A stretch of 64,000 nucleotides of DNA from Chryseobacterium sp. Leaf180 (GTDB lineage Bacteria > Bacteroidota > Bacteroidia > Flavobacteriales > Weeksellaceae). Positions 18,211 through 26,066 of the stretch are shown here, one piece after another; the first letter of the stretch is position 1, and each line of letters begins with the position of its first letter. The notes beneath the pieces were generated by a model. That model saw nothing but the letters and a program-made list of their open reading frames with translations, did not search any database and was not told where the DNA came from. A program made the translations under genes and the position numbers. Location of the stretch: positions 278,442 through 342,441 of the forward strand of contig NZ_LMPJ01000001.1 of assembly GCF_001424585.1 (NCBI RefSeq), given 5' to 3'.

Positions 18211-18798
18211 ATGAAAAAGATTTCACAACAACTGGCGATCATAGGATTTGCGGTTTTGAGCACATTAGCATGCGCTCAAAAAACTGAGAATACCGTAGCC
18301 AAGACAGATTCACAAAAGTCAACTGCTGTAGCAGTAGACAGTAAAGCGACTGACGAACAGAAAAAAGCCGCTGCTGAAGAGAAAGCAAAGTTTGCCAAAC
18401 CTTATAATCCTAAAGCAAATGCTGAAAAAGACCTGGAAATGCTGATGGCAAAGGCTAAGAAAGAGAATAAGAACATTATGATTCAGGCGGGTGGAAACTG
18501 GTGTATCTGGTGTCTGCGTTTTAATAACTTCGTGATGAATGATCCTAAACTGAAAGCGATCGTTGATAAAAATTACGAATATTATCACCTGAATTATTCT
18601 CCGGAAAACAAGAACGAAAAAGTTTTCGCGAAATACGGAAATCCCGGTGAAAAATTTGGTTATCCGGTTTTCATTATTTTAGACAGCAAAGGGGAGATTC
18701 TTCACGTTCAGTCGAGCGAGATTTTAGAGGAAGGTAAAGGCTATAGCAAAGACCGCGTGAGTGAGTTTCTGACTAAATGGGGAACCGGCAAGTCTTAA
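18211..18798 (+). CDS. Secreted thioredoxin-fold protein
   Basis: A 195-residue exported protein. The N-terminus is a signal peptide ending near LSTLACAQK; the Cys might be lipidated, but the lipobox is not canonical. A charged Lys/Ala linker (about 35-70) precedes a thioredoxin-like domain with the redox motif GNWCIWCLRF (Cys pair separated by Ile-Trp) and a cis-Pro region GYPVFIILD. It probably acts as a periplasmic disulfide reductase or thiol protein of the thioredoxin_7 group. It is monocistronic and shares a bidirectional terminator with the convergent ribosomal-protein operon. Confidence 0.85.
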   Translation: MKKISQQLAIIGFAVLSTLACAQKTENTVAKTDSQKSTAVAVDSKATDEQKKAAAEEKAKFAKPYNPKANAEKDLEMLMAKAKKENKNIMIQAGGNWCIWCLRFNNFVMNDPKLKAIVDKNYEYYHLNYSPENKNEKVFAKYGNPGEKFGYPVFIILDSKGEILHVQSSEILEEGKGYSKDRVSEFLTKWGTGKS

Positions 18799-18816
18799 AA
18801 AATAACACGAGAAAAC

Positions 18817-18848
18817 AAAAAACCACTTCAGATTGAAGTGGTTTTTTA
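18817..18848. terminator. Bidirectional terminator
   Basis: AACCACTTCA (18821-18830) pairs with TGAAGTGGTT (18834-18843), flanked by A and T runs on both sides. It serves the thioredoxin-like gene and rplI, which converge here. Confidence 0.88.
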
Positions 18849-18862
18849 TTTAGCTGGAAAAA

Positions 18863-19390
18863 TTAAGCCTGCTCTTCAGAAGCAGTTTCAGTATCTTCTA
18901 CTTTAGCTTTCGGAGCTGCTTTTGGCGCCGGTGGTGCTGGCGGAGCTTCGTCTACGATATCAAAATCGAAGTTGTGCTCTACGTTTCTGTGAAGTCTGAT
19001 AATTGCTGATGCAGTACCAGTTCTCTTGATTGTATTACCAGGAATTTTGATGTATTTCTTGTCGATCTGTACACCTGCTTTAGATAAAGCTTCAGAAAGA
19101 TCTGCATTGTTGATAGATCCGAAAAGTCTGTCACCAGAACCTACTTTTGCAGGAATAGTGATTTTTGTTTTCTTCAACTGATCAACTTTACCGTTAGCGT
19201 CAGCTACCAATTTAGCTTCTTCTTCTTTTCTTGACTCTAAAGTAGCTTCAAGAGATGCTTTGTTTTTTGGTGTCGCAAGAAGCGCATAACCCTGTGGCAA
19301 CAAGAAGTTTCTTGCATAGCCTGGTTTTACGTTTACTGTGTCAAATTCAAGACCTAAATTTTCTACGTCTTTTTTTAGAATAATTTCCAT
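18863..19390 (-). CDS. rplI: 50S ribosomal protein L9
   Basis: A 175-residue L9. The N-terminal rRNA-binding domain starts MEIILKKDVENLG and includes VKPGYARNFLLPQGYA; a long connecting helix and a C-terminal domain follow. The core is about 148 residues, as usual. The remaining tail is an Ala/Pro/Glu-rich extension (PPAPPAPKAAPKAK) not found in E. coli L9. It is the third gene of rpsF-rpsR-rplI, separated from rpsR by a 156-nt spacer that holds simple-repeat sequence. The convergent terminator lies 15 nt past its stop. Confidence 0.96.
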   Translation of the reverse strand: MEIILKKDVENLGLEFDTVNVKPGYARNFLLPQGYALLATPKNKASLEATLESRKEEEAKLVADANGKVDQLKKTKITIPAKVGSGDRLFGSINNADLSEALSKAGVQIDKKYIKIPGNTIKRTGTASAIIRLHRNVEHNFDFDIVDEAPPAPPAPKAAPKAKVEDTETASEEQA

Positions 19391-19546
19391 TGTTGTTGTC
19401 CTTTTTTAGATATTTAGAAGGTAGAAATAAGATTAGACTGAAAAGCCTTGTGTCTGAAATCTGAAATCTAAAATCAAGTTAGAATTAAATAAGTATTCAG
19501 CAACAAAAAGCCAAAAGCCAAAAGCTAATGGCTAATTGCAATTTTT

Positions 19547-19849
19547 TTATTTCAATAAATCTGCTACGTAAGGCATCATTGCAAGGTGTCTTGCTCTTTT
19601 GATCGCCGCAGAAACTTTTCTCTGATATTTCAAAGATGTACCAGTATATCTTCTTGGTAAAATTTTACCCTGCTCGTTCACGAACTGTAGCAAGAAGTCT
19701 GCATCCTTATAATCTACATGCTTGATTCCGTATTTTTTGAATCTACAGTATTTTTTATCAGTTTTTGTATTAATATCAAGTGGAGTAAGAAATTTTACTT
19801 CAGATTCTCCGCCGGCTGAGGCTTGTTTAGCCATATCATCTATTGCCAT
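19547..19849 (-). CDS. rpsR: 30S ribosomal protein S18
   Basis: A 100-residue S18 that binds S6 on the small-subunit platform. The core contains [29 protein letters not shown] and [20 protein letters not shown], then MMPYV. It is about 25 residues longer than E. coli S18 because of an N-terminal extension ([11 protein letters not shown]). It sits 30 nt downstream of rpsF, the usual order. Its partner S6 is encoded next door. Confidence 0.96.
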   Translation of the reverse strand: MAIDDMAKQASAGGESEVKFLTPLDINTKTDKKYCRFKKYGIKHVDYKDADFLLQFVNEQGKILPRRYTGTSLKYQRKVSAAIKRARHLAMMPYVADLLK

Positions 19850-19879
19850 GTCTTGTCTTTTTTAAAATTTGGGTTAGAA

Positions 19880-20221
19880 TTAAGCTCTTGAAGCTTTTAG
19901 TTTAGCTCTTCTAGTCACAGCGTAATCGATCGCATGCTTGTCTAGTTTTGTTGTAAGGTAACGGATTACTCTCTCGTCACGCTTGAAAGCCAATTCAAGA
20001 TCAGCTACCACAGTACCTTCACCTTGCCATTCGATTAAAGTGTAGAATCCGTTCTTTTTCAACTGAATCGGATAAGCTAGTTTTTTTAATCCCCAATTTT
20101 CTCTAGTGACAATTTCACAGTTCTTTTCTTTCAAAAGATCTACATACTTGTTCACTGCTTCCTCCACCTGAGATTCAGATAGAACGGGAGTTAAAATGAA
20201 AACAGTTTCGTAATTGTTCAT
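19880..20221 (-). CDS. rpsF: 30S ribosomal protein S6
   Basis: A 113-residue S6. It starts [17 protein letters not shown], contains [15 protein letters not shown] and [10 protein letters not shown], and ends in the ferredoxin-like fold typical of the family. The ATG at 20221 is chosen. A longer frame begins at a TTG (20257), but this TTG is the last part of the promoter's TACTTTTG and cannot be translated from that promoter. First gene of rpsF-rpsR-rplI. Confidence 0.96.
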   Translation of the reverse strand: MNNYETVFILTPVLSESQVEEAVNKYVDLLKEKNCEIVTRENWGLKKLAYPIQLKKNGFYTLIEWQGEGTVVADLELAFKRDERVIRYLTTKLDKHAIDYAVTRRAKLKASRA

Positions 20222-20254
20222 AATGTAAATGAATTTATTAATTATTTCGAGGTG

Positions 20255-20285
20255 CAAAAGTATTGATTATTATTCTAATATACAA
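20255..20285 (-). promoter_or_regulatory. Promoter of rpsF-rpsR-rplI
   Basis: On the minus strand TTG (20285-20283), a 20-nt spacer and TACTTTTG (20262-20255). The transcript would start about 30 nt before the rpsF ATG. Confidence 0.8.
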
Positions 20286-20321
20286 TATATATACACATAT
20301 TGTCTTAAATTTAAATCAAAT

Positions 20322-20350
20322 AAAAACCTCCGAAAAATGTCGGAGGTTTT
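20322..20350 (-). terminator. Terminator after the E2 gene
   Basis: Minus-strand hairpin with arms AAAACCTCCGA and TCGGAGGTTTT (20323-20333 and 20340-20350). It lies 22 nt past the stop of the minus-strand E2 gene. Confidence 0.85.
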
Positions 20351-20371
20351 AGATATTAAAACTTATTGATC

Positions 20372-21688
20372 TTAAATCTCAGTATTCAAATCCCAATTTT
20401 GCAAATAATCGTGGATATGTTTAAGCATCATTCCGCCCAAAGAACCGTCTACAACTCTGTGATCGTAAGAGTGAGACATGAACATCAGGTTTCTGATCGC
20501 GATCACATCGCCGTCTTTCGTTTCTAAAACAGCAGGTTTTTTCACAATCGCTCCAATTGCCAGAATAGCAACCTGAGGCTGTGGAATAATTGGTGTTCCC
20601 ATCAGGTTTCCAAAACTTCCAACATTAGAAATCGTGTATGTTGCGCCCTGTGTATCTTCAGGTCTGAGTTTTTTATTTCTTGCACGGAAAGCCAAATCGT
20701 TGATCGCTTTTGCCAAACCTGAAAGTGATAACTGATCTGCATTTTTGATCACCGGTACGATCAGATTTCCATCAGGTAAAGCTGTTGCCATACCAATGTT
20801 GATATTTTTCTTTTTGATAATGTTATCTCCGCTAAGCGAAACATTAATCATCGGATAATCCTGAATTGCTTTTACAACAGCTTTCACGAAGATCGGCATG
20901 AAAGTAAGTTTTTCACCTTCTCTCTTTTCGAAAATATCTTTGTGCTTGTTTCTCCATTTTACTACGTTCGTCACATCAGTTTCAATGAAAGAAGTTACGT
21001 GTGGAGCAGTCTGCTTGGCTTTCACCATATTTTCCGCAATGATTTTTCTCATTCGGTCCATTGGGATTATTTCTTCGCCTTTTCCTGCAGTAACCGTTGT
21101 TGCCGGAGCAGAAACTGAAGCAGAAGTTGATGGTGCAGCAGGCTGGCTTTCTTTTTGTGGCTGCGCCTGAGCTTGTGGATGAGATCCTCTGTTTGAAACA
21201 TGAGCCAGAATATCTTCTTTCGTAATTCGGCCTTCCATACCGCTGCCTTTGATGGTTTTCAACTCAGATTCTGAGATGTTTTCCTGCTGGGCAATAGATT
21301 TCACAAGCGGCGAAAGATAAAGATCTCCAGAGAATTCCTGTTGAGTATTTTCCGTTTTTAAAGGTTGCTCAAGAGTCTGAACTGTTTCCGCATCCGGCGC
21401 TGAAGTTTCGGTTTTGGTTTCTTCGGCAGGAGCAGATTCTCCTTCGCCTGCAACTTCCAGAATAGCAATCGCTTCACCTACTTTCGCAACTTCGTCTTTT
21501 TGCTTTAAGATTTTTACAATTTTCCCTGAAACCGGCGTCGGTACATCAGAATCTACTTTATCGGTGGCGATTTCCACTACCGAGTCGTCTTCATTCACGC
21601 TGTCACCTTCATTGTACAACCAAGTGATCACTGTAGCTTCCATCACGCCTTCACCCATCGAAGGAAGCAATAATTTATATTCTGCCAT
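20372..21688 (-). CDS. 2-oxoacid dehydrogenase E2 (probably branched-chain or pyruvate-type)
   Basis: A 438-residue dihydrolipoamide acyltransferase. The lipoyl domain (1-78) has K44 in IATDKVDSDV. A Thr/Gln/Pro-rich linker precedes a peripheral subunit-binding domain (YLSPLVKSIAQQENISESEL). A Ser/Ala-rich linker leads to the catalytic domain, which ends in SHSYDHRVVDGS with the active-site His/Asp. The VDSDV sequence around the lipoyl lysine and the single lipoyl domain fit branched-chain 2-oxoacid dehydrogenase E2 of Bacteroidota. No E1 or E3 gene is adjacent, so the substrate is inferred only. It is distinct from the odhAB-linked E2 at 13978-15231 and is monocistronic. Confidence 0.88.
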   Translation of the reverse strand: MAEYKLLLPSMGEGVMEATVITWLYNEGDSVNEDDSVVEIATDKVDSDVPTPVSGKIVKILKQKDEVAKVGEAIAILEVAGEGESAPAEETKTETSAPDAETVQTLEQPLKTENTQQEFSGDLYLSPLVKSIAQQENISESELKTIKGSGMEGRITKEDILAHVSNRGSHPQAQAQPQKESQPAAPSTSASVSAPATTVTAGKGEEIIPMDRMRKIIAENMVKAKQTAPHVTSFIETDVTNVVKWRNKHKDIFEKREGEKLTFMPIFVKAVVKAIQDYPMINVSLSGDNIIKKKNINIGMATALPDGNLIVPVIKNADQLSLSGLAKAINDLAFRARNKKLRPEDTQGATYTISNVGSFGNLMGTPIIPQPQVAILAIGAIVKKPAVLETKDGDVIAIRNLMFMSHSYDHRVVDGSLGGMMLKHIHDYLQNWDLNTEI

Positions 21689-21708
21689 TGTCGAAAATTA
21701 GATTTTGA

Positions 21709-21716
21709 CAAATATA
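21709..21716 (-). promoter_or_regulatory. -7 element of the E2 gene
   Basis: TATATTTG on the minus strand, 20 nt before the ATG at 21688. Confidence 0.6.
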
Positions 21717-21749
21717 TAAAAAAAAACGGTTTTTTTACGGAATAGATAA

Positions 21750-22577
21750 TCAGTGAAATTCAACATAGATATTTTCGCCCACATTCATCCCAAAAAGGGT
21801 ATTGGCACCGTTGGTCTTACTTCCTTTATAGATCGTGAGTTCGAGAAGATTGCTGTCATTAAAAATGGCTGCAGACTGGCCGTGGTATTCGGTTTCGCGG
21901 CTCCAATTTTCTACCACTTCGGTATGACTTGAATAAATTTTAGATAGACTTAAATTCCGGAATTTGATGGTGAACTTCTCGAAACCTTTACCACAATTTT
22001 CTATAAAATCCCTGCTGATATTCGAAATAATATTGCCGTAATTGTCGATATACATTACTTCTCCTATAATCATTTTTTCATTTTCATTAAAAACTGACTT
22101 GGGAAAAAGAAGTTCTTTTACGGTGTCTATTTTTCTGCCGATTACCTCCGGCAATCCGCCATTCGCCAAATGTACTGCAACCGGCACAAAAACATCAGTT
22201 GAAGTAAATGCTACAACATCATCAAAACGGTTGTTGAGCGTGATTTCATAAATGGCTTCCGGTTTAATATCAAAAAAAATCAGACTTAAAATGCCGTTAT
22301 CAGCCGCGATAAAGTACGATCCGTCAGCTTTATACAATATATTTTTTCTTGATTTATGAAAAAAACTATCGACAGAAATAATGTGAATCGTGCCTTTCGG
22401 GAAATATCTGTAAGCATTCCGCACAATGTATGATGCCTGTATGAGATTAAATGCCTGTACATCGTGGGTGATATCTACACTGTTCAGATCTGGGTTGAGA
22501 GAAATTACTTTACCCTTCATCGCCGCGACACGGTAGTCTAGGTTTCCAAAATCTGAGGTGAGCGTTATTACTGGCAT
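21750..22577 (-). CDS. DUF62 SAM hydroxide adenosyltransferase
   Basis: A 275-residue member of the family (DUF62) that includes fluorinase and chlorinase but whose common bacterial members hydrolyse S-adenosylmethionine to adenosine and methionine. It begins MPVITLTSDFGNLD and contains DITHDVQAFNLIQASYIV, GTIHIISVDSFF and a YFIAADNGILSL segment; the C-terminal half is a beta-barrel. The ATG at 22577 was chosen because an upstream TTG (22598) lies within the -7 box TAAATTTG. It is divergent from phoH and has no co-transcribed partner. Residues typical of halide binding cannot be judged by eye. Confidence 0.85.
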   Translation of the reverse strand: MPVITLTSDFGNLDYRVAAMKGKVISLNPDLNSVDITHDVQAFNLIQASYIVRNAYRYFPKGTIHIISVDSFFHKSRKNILYKADGSYFIAADNGILSLIFFDIKPEAIYEITLNNRFDDVVAFTSTDVFVPVAVHLANGGLPEVIGRKIDTVKELLFPKSVFNENEKMIIGEVMYIDNYGNIISNISRDFIENCGKGFEKFTIKFRNLSLSKIYSSHTEVVENWSRETEYHGQSAAIFNDSNLLELTIYKGSKTNGANTLFGMNVGENIYVEFH

Positions 22578-22595
22578 TTGTGTTGAGAATCGCTG

Positions 22596-22603
22596 CAAAT
22601 TTA
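22596..22603 (-). promoter_or_regulatory. -7 element of the DUF62 gene
   Basis: TAAATTTG on the minus strand, 18 nt before the ATG at 22577; it contains the TTG that would otherwise be read as a start. Confidence 0.65.
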
Positions 22604-22704
22604 TTTAAAATAAAAATAAGAGACTTCACAGTTTTGGTGAAGAATTTGACATGTATTTGAAAAAAAACATCTACATTTAAAATCTAAATAATAAACTATT
22701 TTGC

Positions 22705-23670
22705 ATGTTCGAATTGACATATGATCTTGGGCACATCGATGCCAAAAGCTTTTACGGCGTAAATAATCAGTTTTTCAATCTCATAAAATCCAGCTTTCCA
22801 ACATTAAAAATCACAGGTAGAGATCATTATATTTTTGCCATGGGAAATCAGGAAGCTCTCGATATTTTTAAAGCAAAACTCGAAGATATTACCAGTTTTA
22901 TTTCTAAAAATAACGCTATCAGTCTTAAAGACGTAGAAAATATTCTGAATTTAAAAGACGAAAACGAGAAGCAGCTTGTTTTCGATCAGGATATCATCGT
23001 AAAAGGCGTTAACGGAAAAATAATAAAAGCCAAAACCACCAATCTGAAAAAACTGGTGAAAGAAAGCGAGAAAAAAGATATGGTTTTTGCCATTGGCCCA
23101 GCCGGAACGGGAAAGACGTACACCAGTGTTGCTCTTGCTGCACGTGCTTTGCGTGATAAAGAAGTGAAGAGAATTGTACTGACCAGACCTGCAGTAGAAG
23201 CAGGAGAGAGCCTTGGTTTCTTACCCGGAGACCTTAAAGAAAAACTCGATCCTTATCTGCAGCCTTTGTATGATGCGCTGCGCGATATGATTCCGCATGA
23301 GAAGCTGGAAGGTTTTATCGAGAAAAAAGTGATTGAAGTGGCGCCTTTGGCTTTTATGCGTGGCCGAACGTTAGATGACGCTTTTGTAATTCTTGATGAA
23401 GCTCAAAACACAACACATGCGCAAATGAAAATGTTTTTAACCCGAATGGGAATGAATGCAAAATTCATTATCACAGGCGATCCTACACAGATTGATCTTC
23501 CGCCAAAACAGCATTCAGGTTTGAAAGAAGCGATGCGTATTTTGAAAGGTGTGAACGAAATTGGTTTTGTGTATCTAACGGAAGAAGATGTAGTGAGACA
23601 TCCGGTTGTGAAAAAAATTATTCTCGCTTATAACGAAGAAGATAAACGCACCCGGGAAACAAATTCATAA
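22705..23670 (+). CDS. PhoH-family ATPase
   Basis: A 321-residue PhoH/YbeZ-type P-loop protein. The N-terminal 100 residues form a KH-like region. The ATPase domain has Walker A GPAGTGKTYTS, a GESLGFLPGDLKEK loop typical of PhoH, Walker B AFVILDEAQN and the sensor FIITGDPTQIDLP. PhoH proteins act in RNA metabolism, often with YbeY, which is not in this window. A near-consensus box TATTTTG ends 3 nt before the ATG, one base short of TAnnTTTG, so the leader is probably very short. Monocistronic. Confidence 0.92.
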   Translation: MFELTYDLGHIDAKSFYGVNNQFFNLIKSSFPTLKITGRDHYIFAMGNQEALDIFKAKLEDITSFISKNNAISLKDVENILNLKDENEKQLVFDQDIIVKGVNGKIIKAKTTNLKKLVKESEKKDMVFAIGPAGTGKTYTSVALAARALRDKEVKRIVLTRPAVEAGESLGFLPGDLKEKLDPYLQPLYDALRDMIPHEKLEGFIEKKVIEVAPLAFMRGRTLDDAFVILDEAQNTTHAQMKMFLTRMGMNAKFIITGDPTQIDLPPKQHSGLKEAMRILKGVNEIGFVYLTEEDVVRHPVVKKIILAYNEEDKRTRETNS

Positions 23671-23697
23671 AGATTTTAAGTTTTTTTTAGAAATAAT

Positions 23698-23727
23698 TTG
23701 GTTAATCCAGAAAAAGTGATATTTTTG
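23698..23727 (+). promoter_or_regulatory. Promoter of the first OMP gene
   Basis: TTG (23698-23700), 19-nt spacer and TATTTTTG (23720-23727) match the consensus exactly. The gene starts at 23760. Confidence 0.8.
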
Positions 23728-23759
23728 GAGTCTTAAAATTTGTTAAAAAAACTTTTACT

Positions 23760-24434
23760 ATGAAAAAATTATTATTGGTTGGAGCCTTGGCATTGTCTGG
23801 TTTTTCAGCTTTAAACGCTCAGGAATTTAGATTTGGTCCTAAAGCAGGTTATTCATTATCGATGCTTAAAGCAGAGACTGATGGAATGAAAATGAACTTA
23901 GATCCTAAATCATCTTTCTATGCAGGAGGTTTTGTTGAATATAAATTCAGCGATAAAGTAGGGATCATGGCTGAAGTACTTTATTCTCAACTTGGTGGTA
24001 AGCAGGATGAAACTTTCACTACTGTTATAAACGGTGCGGTTGTTACTGCAAGTGCAAAAACTGAATATACATTCGGTACAGTACAGATTCCCGTAGGTGC
24101 TAAATATTTTGCAACTGAAAACTTCGCTTTGGCATTGGGTTTAAATGTTGGAATCATTGCAACTGCAGAAGGTGAATTTGATGTATCCGGAAGTGTTTCC
24201 GACGGAAGCGGACAAAACGTAAGCGGTTCTCAGGCTGGTAAAGTAGACATTAAAGATGAGATTAATTCTTTAAATCTTGCGCCTTTTATCGGAGCAGAGT
24301 ATACTCTGGAAAACGGACTTTTCTTCGACGCGAGATACAATCTTGGGGTTTCTAATCTTAGCAAAACAAGCAACGAAACTGTAAAGAACAGTTTTGTACA
24401 GGTTGGTATCGGATTTAAGTTTGGTGGAAACTAG
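23760..24434 (+). CDS. Outer-membrane beta-barrel protein
   Basis: A 224-residue porin-family protein. The signal peptide ends at ALNAQ (Q after Ala, as common in Flavobacteriia). The mature part alternates aromatic and small residues in eight-or-so strands, e.g. FYAGGFVEYKFSDKVGIMAEVLY, given here as a landmark of the alternating pattern, and ends in phenylalanine-containing GIGFKFGG, as OMPs do. It resembles the outer_membrane_beta-barrel (porin_b-brl_2) family. Substrate unknown. It is the first of three tandem barrel genes, each with its own signals. Confidence 0.85.
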   Translation: MKKLLLVGALALSGFSALNAQEFRFGPKAGYSLSMLKAETDGMKMNLDPKSSFYAGGFVEYKFSDKVGIMAEVLYSQLGGKQDETFTTVINGAVVTASAKTEYTFGTVQIPVGAKYFATENFALALGLNVGIIATAEGEFDVSGSVSDGSGQNVSGSQAGKVDIKDEINSLNLAPFIGAEYTLENGLFFDARYNLGVSNLSKTSNETVKNSFVQVGIGFKFGGN

Positions 24435-24457
24435 AAATTGGAACTTTCAAAAACATT

Positions 24458-24487
24458 AAAGCAGGAATTTTTCCTGCTTTTTTTTAT
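24458..24487 (+). terminator. Terminator after the first OMP gene
   Basis: AAAGCAGGAA (24458-24467) pairs with TTCCTGCTTT (24471-24480), followed by a T run. Confidence 0.88.
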
Positions 24488-24554
24488 ACGCGAAATTCTG
24501 ATGGCATTTTATTTGTTACTTAAAGGCAATTCTAATTTTTAAAAAAAATAAACT

Positions 24555-25055
24555 ATGAGAAATTTACTTTTTGCATGTGCATTTACATTATTTGGAGTTT
24601 TTTCCAATGCACAACAGGGATTGAAAATTGGCGGACATATCGGTGCACCGCTGGGTGATGCCAGCGATTATTCATCTTTCACATTAGGCATTGATGGAGC
24701 TTACATGTGGAATATCATAAAAGGTCTTGATGTTGGTGTGGCTACAGGTTACTCACATTTTATCGGTAAAGACCGTTTTAATGATTTTGGATTTATTCCT
24801 GTGGCGGCTTCTGCTAAATACAAATTTGCTACAGTGCCATTGTTTGTAGGTTTAGATTTGGGTGGCGCGATCTCAACAAGTAACGGATTGGACAGCGGTC
24901 TATATGCTTATCCAAAAGTGGGCTATCAGGCTTCTAAAGCAGAGATTTTCTTGGGAATCCAGAACATTGGAAGCAGACGAGATTTTGGAAGAGAAAGAAT
25001 CAGAAATAATTTTGGCGCTGTGAATCTGGGTGTGAATTTTTTCTTAGGTAAATAA
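24555..25055 (+). CDS. Small outer-membrane beta-barrel protein
   Basis: A 166-residue protein with a signal peptide ending at FSNAQQG. The mature part reads as beta-strands with a glycine-rich start (KIGGHIGAPLGDAS) and ends in GVNFFLGK, consistent with an eight-stranded barrel. It is related in layout, but not closely in sequence, to the genes on either side. A near-consensus promoter box (TAATTTTT) precedes it. No function can be assigned. Confidence 0.8.
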   Translation: MRNLLFACAFTLFGVFSNAQQGLKIGGHIGAPLGDASDYSSFTLGIDGAYMWNIIKGLDVGVATGYSHFIGKDRFNDFGFIPVAASAKYKFATVPLFVGLDLGGAISTSNGLDSGLYAYPKVGYQASKAEIFLGIQNIGSRRDFGRERIRNNFGAVNLGVNFFLGK

Positions 25056-25098
25056 TAATCCAGATTAAAAAGCTTTATATTACATTTTTAAATTTAAG

Positions 25099-25125
25099 AG
25101 TGATTCGAAAGAGTCACTTTTTTCT
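25099..25125 (+). terminator. Terminator after the second OMP gene
   Basis: AGTGA (25099-25103) pairs with TCACT (25114-25118), followed by TTTTTT. Confidence 0.7.
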
Positions 25126-25367
25126 TTTAATCAAATAAAGACTTAATCTATTTAAAAATTTTAAAAAAATAGACTTTTCACCTCTAATAATTGTGATTAA
25201 TCCGAATTTTAAAGATATAATTATAGGAGTTTTTCATTCCTGCGAAGTGCGATGTATATATATAAAATCCTAATGTTTACCGCTGATATTAATCACCAAC
25301 AGAAATTTCCAGCAATGATTTCACTGTGTTATTTTTGCCGCTGATAAAGTAAAAAAAATTATTATTC
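25126..25367. other. Gene-free spacer between OMP genes
   Basis: AT-rich spacer without an ORF of note. The 9-mer CCGCTGATA occurs twice (25280-25288 and 25338-25346), and a promoter box lies at 25330-25337. Nothing else is recognised. Confidence 0.5.
25330..25337 (+). promoter_or_regulatory. -7 element of the third OMP gene
   Basis: TATTTTTG matches TAnnTTTG 30 nt before the ATG at 25368; no clear TTG partner is seen. Confidence 0.55.
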
Positions 25368-25991
25368 ATGAAAAAATTATTAGCAGCAGGTGCAATTGCG
25401 CTTTTCGGACTTTCAAATGCACAAATGACAAAAGGTGACTGGGTAATCAGTGGAAATACCGGTTTGGGTTTTAACAGTGTACAGACAAAATATAAAGCTG
25501 AGGGTCAATCATTTGAAGGTGCGAAGATCAGTACTTTTTCTGTGACGCCTTCTGTAGGTTATTTTGTGATTGATAAATTAGCTGTAGGTATTGATTTAGG
25601 ATTTACAAGCATCACGACGAAAGAAGAAGGTGATAAGTCAACTCTTTCAAATTTCTCTGTAATGCCAACTGCAACTTATTATTTTGCTAACAGCAGTAAA
25701 CTTGTTCCTTATTTGGGTGCTGGTATTGGTTATGCTTCAATCACTACAAAAGAAACTTTTAACAATATTTCTCAATCTTTTACAACAGACGGTCTTGCAT
25801 GGAAAGTGAAAGGAGGTGTAACATACATGGCTACAACTTCTTTAGGAATTAATCTTGGCGTTTCTTACGATCAGTTTGCTAACAAAGAAACATATTTCGG
25901 AACTGAAGTGAAAACCAATGTAAATACTTTCGGTGTAAATGCAGGTATTTCTTATTTCATCAAAGGAAAAAGCCAGAAATCAGATAAATAG
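25368..25991 (+). CDS. Outer-membrane beta-barrel protein
   Basis: A 207-residue barrel protein. The signal peptide is MKKLLAAGAIALFGLSNAQ, cut before the Gln or just after it. Strands such as VTPSVGYFVIDKLAVG and LVPYLGAGIGYASI show the alternating pattern. The C-terminus is lysine-rich after FGVNAGISYFIKG. It belongs to the same general family as the first gene of the trio. It ends at a bidirectional terminator shared with ffh. Function unknown. Confidence 0.83.
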   Translation: MKKLLAAGAIALFGLSNAQMTKGDWVISGNTGLGFNSVQTKYKAEGQSFEGAKISTFSVTPSVGYFVIDKLAVGIDLGFTSITTKEEGDKSTLSNFSVMPTATYYFANSSKLVPYLGAGIGYASITTKETFNNISQSFTTDGLAWKVKGGVTYMATTSLGINLGVSYDQFANKETYFGTEVKTNVNTFGVNAGISYFIKGKSQKSDK

Positions 25992-26016
25992 TTTTTGCTA
26001 AAATTATTTTATATAA

Positions 26017-26048
26017 AAAATCCGACTCAAAATTTTGAGTCGGATTTT
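26017..26048. terminator. Bidirectional terminator between OMP and ffh genes
   Basis: A 32-bp perfect palindrome whose halves are AAAATCCGACTCAAAA (26017-26032) and its complement (26033-26048). A-rich on one side and T-rich on the other, it can stop transcription from both directions. Confidence 0.85.
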
Positions 26049-26066
26049 ATTTTATCGGTTTCTAAA

